A stretch of 64,000 nt of DNA from Deinandra increscens subsp. villosa (lineage: Eukaryota > Streptophyta > Magnoliopsida > Asterales > Asteraceae). A program made the position numbers and the translations under genes. This document shows, one piece after another, positions 55,781 through 64,000 of the stretch. How positions within the stretch are numbered: position 1 is the first letter of the stretch; each line of letters begins with the position of its first letter. The notes below the pieces were generated by a model. That model saw nothing but the letters and a program-made list of their open reading frames with translations. It did not search any database and was not told the origin of the DNA. The stretch spans positions 22,709,817 to 22,773,816 of the forward strand of contig JBCNJP010000008.1 of assembly GCA_039602395.1 (NCBI GenBank). Reading direction: 5' to 3'.

Positions 55781-56396
55781 TGAACTTAGAGGAACAGTGT
55801 TTTCAATAGCCCTCTGAAATAATGCAAAGTAATTTTAAGTTAGTATTTTCGGTGTAAACCATTTTCTTATATAAATTGGTAAGATTTATTTAATAAGAAA
55901 ATTGAGAATTCGATTAGACAATTTTACTTGAGATCGCCAAATGAGCCTCAGGAGCAAACTCGTGTAACCAAACTGATAACGGTTGTCAATCGTGAAGTCT
56001 CAGTCGCGACTCTCGTTTATGAGGCCGCATAATACAATAAATTATATTTTGCCATACGTTTAGCCTCATCCATGCCCACTTTGTTTATATTTATTCATAG
56101 TGCGGTGTTGAAATACTACAACACTACAAACATACATAAAGAAAGCGATAGTAGTCCCAAATGGTCAATGTGGCTGGCACGGTGTTCAAAAACTCCAATG
56201 CCCCCACCATGGATGGTACACTCGGCACCAAGTACGGTGTTGAAATACTCCAACACTGATGCTCCGGTGAATACGTTCCAAGTTAGACTTGATTTTGGAT
56301 GGCATGAACTATCAATTTTTTTATTTACCGGATAGGGATATTAAAACCAATTTTAATATTTAGTGATCGATAGACACAAACGATAAACCCTATCAT
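55781..56396 (-). other. Copia leader, truncated by the gypsy insertion
   Basis: Non-coding. Two copies of GGTGTTGAAATACT-CAACACT lie at about 56103 and 56238. The PBS is not reached before 56397. Confidence 0.6.
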
Positions 56397-57310
56397 TGTG
56401 ACACACGTGGAAAATTATGGTAATTCGGTACAAACACAAAGGTAACTCGGTACAAACACGAACACAAACAACTATTTATATCAGTCCCACGAGCAATTGA
56501 AATAAAACCATTCAAAGGTGATTCGTAGGAAATCATCAACAATTTGTTAAACTCTTGTCGAGCTCCCGAAGGTGAGTTCTCTAACATTTTTCCCTCTAAG
56601 TATCTCCTTGAGAGAGAAAAGCATGCTACAAACATTTCTTGTAATATAATTGTATAGCTGATCACGTATATGCGAACATAACACATATTTGAAGTCCTTA
56701 CATTTTCGGACCGTTAGTTTACGAGAAAGCAAGGTTATATTGAGTAGTACTACTGGGTTTGACAAACCCCACCCGCGTTAGTCGCTCTAACTCAACTGGA
56801 TGTCGAACGGGTGTAACATTAGCCTAGACAATATCATCATCGTCCGTGTTAGACGATGGTGGAAAGGCATTACAAACACAAACAGTCACGCTTCAGTTGC
56901 GAACCACATAGTGATAGCAATATTGGCCTAGCTAGCTACAAGTACAATTATGATTACATTGGTTCAAACATTGGTACAAACATTTATTTTTACATTGTGT
57001 ATTTATGAACTCACCAGCCTTTGCACTGACCCACATAGCATGTCTTTCACAGGTTTCTATGTCTGGAGCACGATTAGGATGCATGAATTGCATTGGGTCT
57101 ACAACACACTTTTAAAACCTCATTAGTTTATTTTAATTTGGGTTAAGCGCTTGTTTTGCGCAACATTTTGTTTACCTTTATTACGCTTCCGCATAAGCTT
57201 TATTGTGTTGGTGTGTTTTAAAAACCGTATTTGCATGGTTTAGTATGGCTAATGACTCGGGTCCTGGTTTGTCACACGCCTCGCAGTAGGTGGATTTTGA
57301 GGATGTGACA
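56397..57310 (+). repeat. 5' LTR of the interrupted element, 914 bp
   Basis: Starts TGTGACACACG and ends GAGGATGTGACA, four bases short of the PBS. ATCAT at 56392-56396 is the putative target half-site. Confidence 0.65.
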
Positions 57311-57313
57311 GAT

Positions 57314-57326
57314 TGGTATCAGAGCC
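57314..57326 (+). other. Primer-binding site, tRNA-iMet type
   Basis: TGGTATCAGAGCC, three bases after the LTR end. Confidence 0.93.
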
Positions 57327-57900
57327 ATTGGTTATAGTAAATCCGGTCTTACATATAGGCCAACTATAGCCCTAGAGTTGCATTAGTCATACACATACGC
57401 ACGCACATGTTCTTGTTAATCTAGCATTTCATGACATATACATATGTGTATACATATTACATTACAAACATGTTGAAATCCCTTACATCATCCCGATTGG
57501 GTAGGAGACCTGCTAGTTCATCAAACTTTTGAACTGAAGGAACACTGAATGTAGCTGAATATCTACACTAACGCTCATGAGGAGCAGACTCACATAACAG
57601 GTTCTCCAGGTTCGTGTGGGCCGCGAGGTACGGGACGTGTGCAACCCAACAGGCAATGTCACAAGCTTACTTGAGATTGAGAAGGATCTTGGAGTCCTTA
57701 CGAGCAAAATTAGTCACGACATCTAGACAGTTGACATTAAGCACACAAATTCCCATATAGAGTGAGAGATGCATACGCACATAATACTGGAATTTGGGAA
57801 TGCTGAGGGCCGAACAGCCGTAACAAATTTCAGAAATATGACAGTGGGTGACACGGTAGTGACAACCGAGGCACGGGTCGTGGTTGTCGTGTGTGCGATG

Positions 57901-58434
57901 TGTAAGGATCGAAAATAACCCAAACACGATATCACGATCTCTAGTGAGTGTGCGGAATCCAAACACTAGAGTGATTCAAGATTAATCGAGAATTATAATG
58001 AAAAGCAATAACAATACGAATTAGAACACAAACCGATTTGAAGAAAACACTTTACTATTGATCACTGATTGCTACACACTTGTTGAAATTCTCCTTGAGA
58101 ATTTCGTGAACACCAAAGTCGCAAAACACTATTGAGCAACCACCCAACCAACAACCCTAAATTGATTACTAGGAGTCTTATTTATAGGAGATGGTGAACT
58201 TGGAAAACAAGTTAACCTCCCTACCTAAAATAACTCCTAATTCCCGTATTTGACCTCATAGGCCCACAAAACTCCCCCTAAACACCTTCTAATTGAGCCC
58301 AAACACATCTAAAATGGCCCAATGACCCAATATACCCATAACCCAACTAAGTTTCACCTAAACTATCACTTAGGCCTTAAAAATATTCCGCCAAGTGATG
58401 ATTTAATACACAAGCCACAAATTATACCCTTACA
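57901..58434 (-). repeat. 3' LTR of the Gag-only element
   Basis: Plus-strand ends TGTAAGGATC and ATACCCTTACA, an inverted TGTAAGG/CCTTACA pair. The minus-strand TATA box CTATAAATAAG lies near 58175. Confidence 0.95.
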
Positions 58435-58447
58435 ATCTTCCCCTTGG
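58435..58447 (-). other. Polypurine tract of the Gag-only element
   Basis: Reads CCAAGGGGAAGAT on the minus strand, directly before the LTR start. Confidence 0.88.
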
Positions 58448-58684
58448 CTTGTGATATTAAATGTCTTCTACTTTCAATCTTCAGACTGGCAGTCTTCTCC
58501 TTGGCATGATCATGGGTTGATGAAGATTCTTTTCTTTAACAATCTTTATTGGATAGTAACGATAATTGTTGGGAGTGTTCTCTCAATCAGCATCAGCTTG
58601 AACTTCAAATGATAAACAAGTAATGAAAGGAGGATTCTCAAATACTTGCTCCTTCTTGAAAACTGTTGAGTCCTTGCTGAATTA

Positions 58685-58951
58685 TCAGTAACTGTCTTGA
58701 CTTGCCATTAACTTCAGAGGATAAATTTGAAAACCTCTATCTTGGCATTCTTGATAGTAGATCTTTGAACTGACGGCATTTAGCTTTCCCTCAACTCGTG
58801 AACAGTGTCTTTTGAGTCTTTGGAAGCTTTTCTTGCACAACCAACAAACTTCCCCTAAGCATAGGGTAAGTCCTTTTCCGGCTGGTTCTTCAACTTGATT
58901 AGAAGCAGAGTTCTTGCTTTGGTCAACTGAGTCCTTGACTTTCTTGTCCAT
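58685..58951 (-). CDS. Small ORF near the 3' LTR with a C-x2-C...H-C motif
   Basis: 88 codons open from ATG 58951. It reads KGLTLCLGEVCWLCKKSF, then QRLKRHCSRVEGKL and QECQDRGFQIYPLKL. The CWLC...RHC spacing could bind a metal ion but does not match classical C2H2. It sits between an upstream purine tract and the 3' LTR, the same slot occupied by the large additional coding region in the Sirevirus at 35259. It may be a remnant of it or chance; no homologue is known to me. Confidence 0.3.
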   Translation of the reverse strand: MDKKVKDSVDQSKNSASNQVEEPAGKGLTLCLGEVCWLCKKSFQRLKRHCSRVEGKLNAVSSKIYYQECQDRGFQIYPLKLMASQDSY

Positions 58952-59059
58952 GAGTTGTCTTTTTATGACTTAACCTGTCAAGCACAACATGGAACAGACA
59001 CTAACCAGACAATGATGACTGGTTATCAAGTTAGCATTATTTAACCAGACAACTTCCCC

Positions 59060-60150
59060 TGAACCTGAGGACTCTTTTCATTATCTCCCCCTGAGATTCT
59101 GAGGGAGGGTCATACTTTCTTACATAAAGCCCATAAAACTTATTTAAACTTCTCAAATCATCCTGGCCAATTCATAAACTTAAGATAACACAAAAGAAAA
59201 AAAACAAACATACCAAATTACTAAATGAGAAGGTTTTATTTTGGGATCAAACCGTCTTTGTCTGAACTGAGGAACCCTTTTCAGCATCTGTTACTCGAAC
59301 ACATCCAGGCGATTTCCAGTATATTGGTCCTTCTTAAACCAATATTCCTCATTTTCCCGGCTATTTGTCACTTATTTATCTTTTAGGTGCATTAATTATG
59401 AACATCCGACAGTCACACACAAATCCTAGGTAATTAATATGTGCAGTCTATCAAGCTTGATCATTCCCTACCACATATTTTCACATTCCCATATCCAGAG
59501 TTTTGAATCTTTTCTCGAGACTTGGTTGAGAAGAGAAAGAACAGATCATAAAAGAGATAGGGATAATATACAAAGACTTGTATGATTTCAACTCAGGGGC
59601 GTTTATCAGTCAGGTGGTAACCTTTCATCAAACACATAAGCCTAGTCACAAAGTCAAGGCTGAAGGGTTTTGGACGCTAGAGGGTCTCTTTTGTTGTGCA
59701 CATTGGCATCTTTTGGGGTGTAAATTATATACAGTGATCTGCAAGCACGTTAATACAGACTAACCAGGTCTTTGCTCACGTAAAACAGAGGAAAATCTTA
59801 TTAACACGTCAACCATTCTACACCAGGTCATTGCTCACGCAAAGCAAAGGCAAGACTTGACTAACGGCTTTGACATCCCAGATCTTTGCTCACACAAAAC
59901 AGAGGGGACGCCGACTTTTTGAGATTTTCGATTCAACACTTTGGAGTCCGGCATGTGTATCGGGAACAATTTCGCAGTCAAATAGAACAAGCACTTAACC
60001 TAAGTGTGTGTTTCCCGTCAAATGACATACTTTATCTTTAAGTGTTGTGACCCATACCTTTGTTTTTGGAACTGAGCCTACCGAGCACATCACCTTGGAT
60101 CATGTCTTTCACTTTTGCCTTACGCGTGTCAGTCATTCTGAGAACGGAAA
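59060..60150 (-). promoter_or_regulatory. Sirevirus 3' palindromic module, minus strand
   Basis: Three units (about 59765, 59822, 59880) carry CTCTGTTTTRCGTGAGCAAAGACCTG-like sequence on the minus strand, homologous to the module at 30690-30870. A second shared block has GCTCGGTAGGCTC (near 60085). A purine tract CAGGGGGAGATAATG lies at 59079-59095 and others at 59055 and 58850. Conservation in an element without pol suggests a cis role in packaging or reverse transcription. Confidence 0.7.
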
Positions 60151-60601
60151 TATTTCACTTCCCTGGTTCTCAAATGACAAACAAAAGATTAAAAATTAAG
60201 AAGCACAAATTTTTGAGGGGGTCAACTATTTCATCTTTTCTATCTTTTCTATTCTTCCCCTTGCTTTTTGATTTTTAAAATCAACACACATGTTTTTTTT
60301 TTAATTTTTTTAAACAAACAGACACATCACTAAATATCTACTAAAACTGGCCAAGCTAACCTTCAAAGTTTATCTTTTGAAAATTTTCTGAAACAAACAA
60401 TTAGCCAAGAAACAAACAATTCGGACAGTGTTACCTTTTTCTGCTGATGTTTTACCTCTCACAAGGAAACATACCCTCCATTGAAATCTTCATGTCATGT
60501 AGTAGAGAGATGCCTCCTATCCTGTGCCTGGAACAATCACTATCACAAACAAACAAGGTTAATGAAACTCCTCCTTGACTGTTCCTGCACAAGGTGAGAG
60601 A

Positions 60602-61247
60602 TCAGTTAGCCATAGGTACCCAGGCCATTGTGGTTCTGGGTAAACCCGATGAATCAATGAAAGTCACTTCTTTTAAACACATGCCCTTTGAAAAATCAGG
60701 AATTTGAGTTGGGGCTGCCTTTGATTTTGGTTTCCAAATTCCAGGTGATTTGAAAGTTGTTTTAGTCACCTTTGGAGTAGTGACTTTAGGTATTTCAACC
60801 TTCTTCATTTCAGGTTTCTTTTTCAAAACAGTTTTAGTTACCTTTGGAGGGGTAACTTTAGGTTTGTCAACTTTGTGTTGTTTTGAAATCGGTTTCTTCA
60901 CCTTTTTATGAAAATTTTCAAAATTTGGAAAAACATATTTTTGATTTGAAAATTTTCTTTGCTCTTTGGCAGCGCCCCAATGTTGATCAGATGGTTTTAT
61001 CAAAGGAGAAACAGTCTTCATCGCCTTAGGTGGTTGCACCTTCATTGGCTTAGACTTTATTGAATCCTGAGACGAAAACACTCCGACTTTGCGGATAATA
61101 TGGCTCATAGGGGCGATAGAGACAATTTCGGGCAATGTGACCAGGATTGCCACAATTAAAACAAGTCTGCTTCTTTAGATAGAAGTCAGAAGTGTAACCG
61201 TTTCTCTTTAGTTGCTGAGGTGGAGCGCCATTTGCTTGTGTCTGCAT
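60602..61247 (-). pseudogene. Gag C-terminal part: zinc knuckle and basic tail
   Basis: Two overlapping frames. The first (61247-61050) has the knuckle CFNCGNPGHIARNC after a Gln-rich stretch. The second (61153-60602) is a Lys/Pro-rich repeat region (KPKVTPPKVTKT and KVTTPKVTKT) ending CLKEVTFIDSSG, TTMAWVPMAN and a stop. In autonomous Asteraceae Sireviruses the equivalent Gag end runs on into pol; here it ends. A shift between the frames lies at about 61050-61150. Confidence 0.82.
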
Positions 61248-61344
61248 CTTTGACCCATTTGCAGATCTTGGGTTGACTGTGGACTGGTTCCTTGAAGCTT
61301 CAGTTCTTGTGCTCCATGTATTCTTTGATGTCGAGGCAACATTT

Positions 61345-62286
61345 CTACAACTGCAACTGCATGAGCCTACTAATGCAAACTAGAGACTTGTTTGTCATCT
61401 TGGGCCTTTCAATCTTGATAGGAACAGAAGTTGGAGGCTTGATGGTGATCTTGGGCCTTATGCTCTTAATGTGAGATGATAAACCACCATCATGACCCAA
61501 GCCTTTGAACTTAGTGGTGAATGAGGGTCGCTCTTCTCCTTCAATCGGAATGAACATAGACCCAGTTGTCATGAAGATCTTACCATTGGGCCTTGTAGTC
61601 ATCACCACTCGTTCCCGCTTTACCTCATCCACAACTTTGGAATAAGGAATCTCGATCTTTGGATAAGGAGTCAACTTTTCTTCATCAGCTCTCTTCACTT
61701 CAGTGGTTGTCTTTTCATCTTTATGCACTGGTTGAGGCCCATATATCATGGTTGCTTCATTCAGAGACTCTTTCATCAATTCATCTGCAGTTTGGGGCAC
61801 CTTGATATATTCATGTAGTAATGGGGGAGGAATATTTCCATCCCCGAGGCCAGATGTTTCTTTTACCCGCTCGAGTCGCTCTTCTGATTTGAATAAAGCA
61901 TGATGAGAGTCCATCATTTTCTTTAGTATAATTTGATGCTTCTCAAGGGCAGATTGAGAAGTGCCAAGTTTGGTTCTCAGTTCCTCAACCTCCTTGGTTA
62001 GCTCTTCTACCTTAGCGTTAGCAAGCCTAAGATATGTGCTTTTATCACTCACCAGAGATTGAAGATTCTTAACATCTACCTGAATGGCCTCAAGTTTCTC
62101 TCTAAATATTTTGGTCTTACTTTTGGACTCCCTAAGGTCTCTATCAGATAATGCACGATTTAGGGTTTCATTAATGAATTTGCGTTCCCATTCTTGAGAT
62201 TCATTAAATGTAATTTGGCATTTAGGGTTAGAACATACCTCATTGCTGTTGGTGCATGAAGTGGTACCTGGTAGAATGGATGCCAT
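61345..62286 (-). pseudogene. Gag N-terminal part without capsid domain, coiled-coil
   Basis: 313 codons from ATG 62286 (MASILPGTTSC). Instead of the usual UBN2 Gag domain it begins with CSNPKCQITFNESQEWE. It continues as a long coiled-coil (FREKLEAIQVDVKNLQSLV, then AKVEELTKEVEELRTKL) and then PPPLLHEYIKVPQT and SLNEATMIYGPQP, motifs that in Sirevirus Gags come after the capsid domain. The frame ends shortly after KMTNKSLVC; about 100 bp later the knuckle frame starts, so a frameshift is likely at 61247-61370. The capsid half is missing and the leader takes its place. Confidence 0.75.
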
Positions 62287-62329
62287 GAACTTCTCTTGGA
62301 TGGAAATTCTGGATCAAATACGAACTGAA

Positions 62330-62850
62330 AGACTTGAGCGGATTGAAAAGGGGATGGATCGAAAAGTGGGTTTTTGGTCGGAAAAGGGTTGGATCGAAAA
62401 GTATTTTTCGATCGGACATGGGGTCGGTCGAAAAGCAGACTTCTCGATCGAAAAGTGTCAGCGGATCGAAAAGTCTCAGTGGGGACTTTCTGATCGAAAA
62501 GAGAAGCTGATCGAAAAGTCACAGGGGGACTTTCCGATCGAAATGCTCTGATCGAAAAGTCACAGGGGGACTTTCCAATCGAAATGGGCTGATCGAAAAG
62601 TCACAAGGGGGACTTTTCGATCGACAGATGGCTGATCAAAAAGTCACAAGGGGACTTTCCGATCGAAATGGGCTGATCGAAAAGTCACAAGGGGGACTTT
62701 TCGATCGAAATGGGCTGATCGAAAAGTCACAAGGGGGACTTTTCGATCGACAGATGGCTGATCGAAAAGTCACAAGGGGACTTTCCGATCGAAATGGCGC
62801 GACAGAAAAGGGTTTTCGATCAGCCCGACTGATCGAAAAGTCTTTGGTTG
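62330..62850 (-). repeat. Leader array of GATCGAAAAGTC palindromic units
   Basis: About nine units of roughly 42 bp with GGGCTGATCGAAAAGTCAC and GGGGGACTTTTCGATCGA halves, each able to pair with its own reverse copy. Regular copies lie between 62510 and 62800; earlier ones are degraded. Located in the RNA leader between PBS and Gag start. Confidence 0.9.
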
Positions 62851-63027
62851 GGTCGAAAATTCTCAAAAAAACACGAACAGTTGGTCACGAACACTTCTGT
62901 CTTTATCCGAAACCTGCAAAAAAATCCTTCCGAACCTTGCTACTGCGAAAATCACCACAAAACTCAAACGATTAGTTGTCAAAAACTTGAATCGGATATC
63001 GCGAGAGCCTCGAAACTTGCGTTTCTT

Positions 63028-63040
63028 GGCTCTGATACCA
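63028..63040 (-). other. Primer-binding site, tRNA-iMet type
   Basis: Reads TGGTATCAGAGCC on the minus strand, two bases from the 5' LTR. Confidence 0.95.
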
Positions 63041-63042
63041 AT

Positions 63043-63576
63043 TGTAAGGATCAAAAATAACCCAAACACGATATCACGATCTCTAGTGAGTGTGCAGAAT
63101 CCAAACACTAGAGTGATTCAAGATTAATCGAGAATTATAATGAAAAGCAATAACAATACGAATTAGAACACAAACCGATTTGAAGAAAACACTTTACTAT
63201 TGATCACTGATTGCTACACACTTGTTGAAATTCTCCTTGGGAATTTCGTGAACACCAGAGTCGCAAAACACTATTGAGCAACCACCCAACCAACAACCCT
63301 AAATTAATTACTAGGAGTCCTATTTATAGGAGATGGTGAACTTGGAAAACAAGTTAACCTCCCTACCTAAAATAACTCCTAATTCCCGTATTTGACCTCA
63401 TAGGCCCACAAAACTCCCCTTAAACACCTTCTAATTGAGCCCAAACACATCTAAAATGGCCCAATGACCCAATATACCCATAACCCAACTAATTTTCACC
63501 TAAACTATCACTTAGGCCTTAAAAATATTTCGCCAAGTGATGATTTAATACACAAGCCACAAATTATACCCTTACA
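63043..63576 (-). repeat. 5' LTR of the Gag-only element
   Basis: Same length and ends as 57901-58434, about nine substitutions (mostly A/G or C/T). Confidence 0.95.
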
Positions 63577-63581
63577 CGATG

Positions 63582-64000
63582 ACCTAAGCACTTCACGTCG
63601 AGGAGGGTGAAGAGGAACCCGATGAGAAGGTCGTGGTGAAATTAACATGATTAAAATCTAACGGACAACACCGAATAATCAATACCTAATGACAACATTA
63701 GTAGTTCATGCCGAAGCGTAAGGGCAAAAAGGTCAAATAACCTGCATTTTTAGGAACTTTAAAGGTTGTAAGCCTCACGCACTCAACGAAACCAAAAGGG
63801 AGGCTTGTTCGCTCAGATATATTAAGAAGACAGAAATAGACATTCGGAATGTGTGATTTCCTTTAGCCTACAAAGTCAAACAAATGACAGGAACACTCAA
63901 GGGACCACACTCACCTGGTGGAATACCCAGGTATAAACGTTAGGTCTAAACGCAGCAAACCAACTATCTGGGAAGGAAATTCACTACATTCACAAAGAGA
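63582..64000 (+). mobile_element. Continuation of the interrupted gypsy-like element
   Basis: Picks up after the CGATG duplication. No open frame or domain was recognised; it is assigned by position only. Confidence 0.45.

Larger units (their letters stand above)
49916..56396 (-). mobile_element. Ty1/copia element on the minus strand, 5' end cut off by a later insertion
   Basis: In coding order: leader, gag, knuckle, protease, integrase, RT, RNase H, polypurine tract, 3' LTR. The match is to the Angela/TAR/Tork side of copia, lineage not resolved. The 5' LTR and PBS are not seen because a plus-strand gypsy element starts at 56397; they should lie beyond the window. Every domain carries breaks. 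The 3' LTR begins TATTGG instead of TGTTGG. Confidence 0.88.
56397..57900 (+). mobile_element. Ty3/gypsy-like element, first part, inserted in the copia leader
   Basis: The LTR 56397-57310 is followed by an iMet PBS and about 570 bp of leader or early gag-like sequence. It is interrupted at 57900 by the Gag-only element and resumes at 63582. No domain was recognised in either visible part; gypsy is inferred from the LTR end form (GGATGTGACA), as in the first element. Confidence 0.65.
57901..63576 (-). mobile_element. Complete non-autonomous Gag-only LTR retrotransposon (TR-GAG type), 5.7 kb
   Basis: Two 534-bp LTRs (57901-58434 and 63043-63576) differ at about nine positions. CGATG flanks both sides (57896-57900, 63577-63581) as a perfect 5-bp target duplication. 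It has an iMet PBS, a leader with a palindromic array, a Sirevirus-related Gag without pol, the Sirevirus 3' palindromic module and a polypurine tract. No protease, integrase or RT sequence occurs between the Gag end (60602) and the 3' LTR. It would be mobilised by a Sirevirus partner. Confidence 0.93.

Noticed and set aside
62160..62522. 120-codon minus-strand frame overlapping the Gag start
   Set aside because: Upstream part is array sequence and the downstream part is an off-frame reading of gag.
62628..62975. 115-codon frame with repeated Asp-Arg-Asn-Gly motifs
   Set aside because: It is a translation of the 42-bp leader array, on the strand opposite to the element.

Overview
This window is repeat-dominated plant nuclear DNA, most likely from a eudicot and probably from Asteraceae. 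The family call is inference: the retroelement proteins, especially the Gag that opens MSGRGRGHGRNN and the long ORF downstream of a Sirevirus pol, resemble elements I know from that family. There is no complete host gene. What can be read is a dense, nested set of LTR retrotransposons, Helitron-like ends, hairpin MITEs and three short gene fragments that look captured or left over (GAUT-like glycosyltransferase, SPA/COP1-like WD40 end, VPS13/ATG2-like chorein domain). A run of 500 Ns (41209-41708) is an assembly gap.

Layout. 1-9200: a young Ty3/gypsy chromovirus-type element on the minus strand (left LTR cut by the window edge, right LTR 6659-9200), with gag, protease, RT, RNase H, integrase and a chromodomain-like tail, all broken. 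9558-10302: a fold-back element full of TGCACATGTGCA palindromes. 10320-15980: a ~5.1-kb segment with inverted arms, a perfect-TSD MITE (10812-11171), a GAUT-like exon and a 584-bp near-identical direct duplication. 15977-20953: two related Helitron 3' ends in opposite orientation; the plus-strand one may define a 4.2-kb Helitron (16755-20953). 21235-21422: last exon of an SPA-like WD40 gene.

22046-40149: Sirevirus-type Ty1/copia material on the plus strand. A 611-bp 5' LTR, tRNA-iMet PBS, Gag, integrase and RT/RNase H are present but the protease is missing. Then come the Sirevirus 3' palindromic module, an array of TTAGCGNACTTG words, a TATA box, an apparent multi-exon leader, a ~4.1-kb additional coding region (35259-39354) of unknown function, and a 760-bp LTR (39390-40149) that carries the same word array but does not match the LTR at 22046. 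This array, promoter, leader and coding-region unit is the best candidate in the window for something undescribed.

40290-44010 holds small decayed copia and gypsy pieces around the gap. 45400-49552 is a Helitron-like segment with four 439-bp tandem repeats and a chorein-domain exon. 49916-64000 is a three-level nest: a minus-strand Ty1/copia (3' LTR 49916-51101, pol to gag 51931-55780) is cut at 56397 by a plus-strand gypsy element (5' LTR 56397-57310), which is itself cut by a complete 5.7-kb non-autonomous Gag-only element (57901-63576, 534-bp LTRs, 5-bp TSD CGATG).

Three unrelated elements here each carry an array of short CG-containing words in or near their LTRs (TTTCGCT, TTAGCGNACTTG, GATCGAAAAGTC). 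All reading was by eye; boundaries set by LTR ends, PBS or TSDs are good to a few bases, others are approximate.
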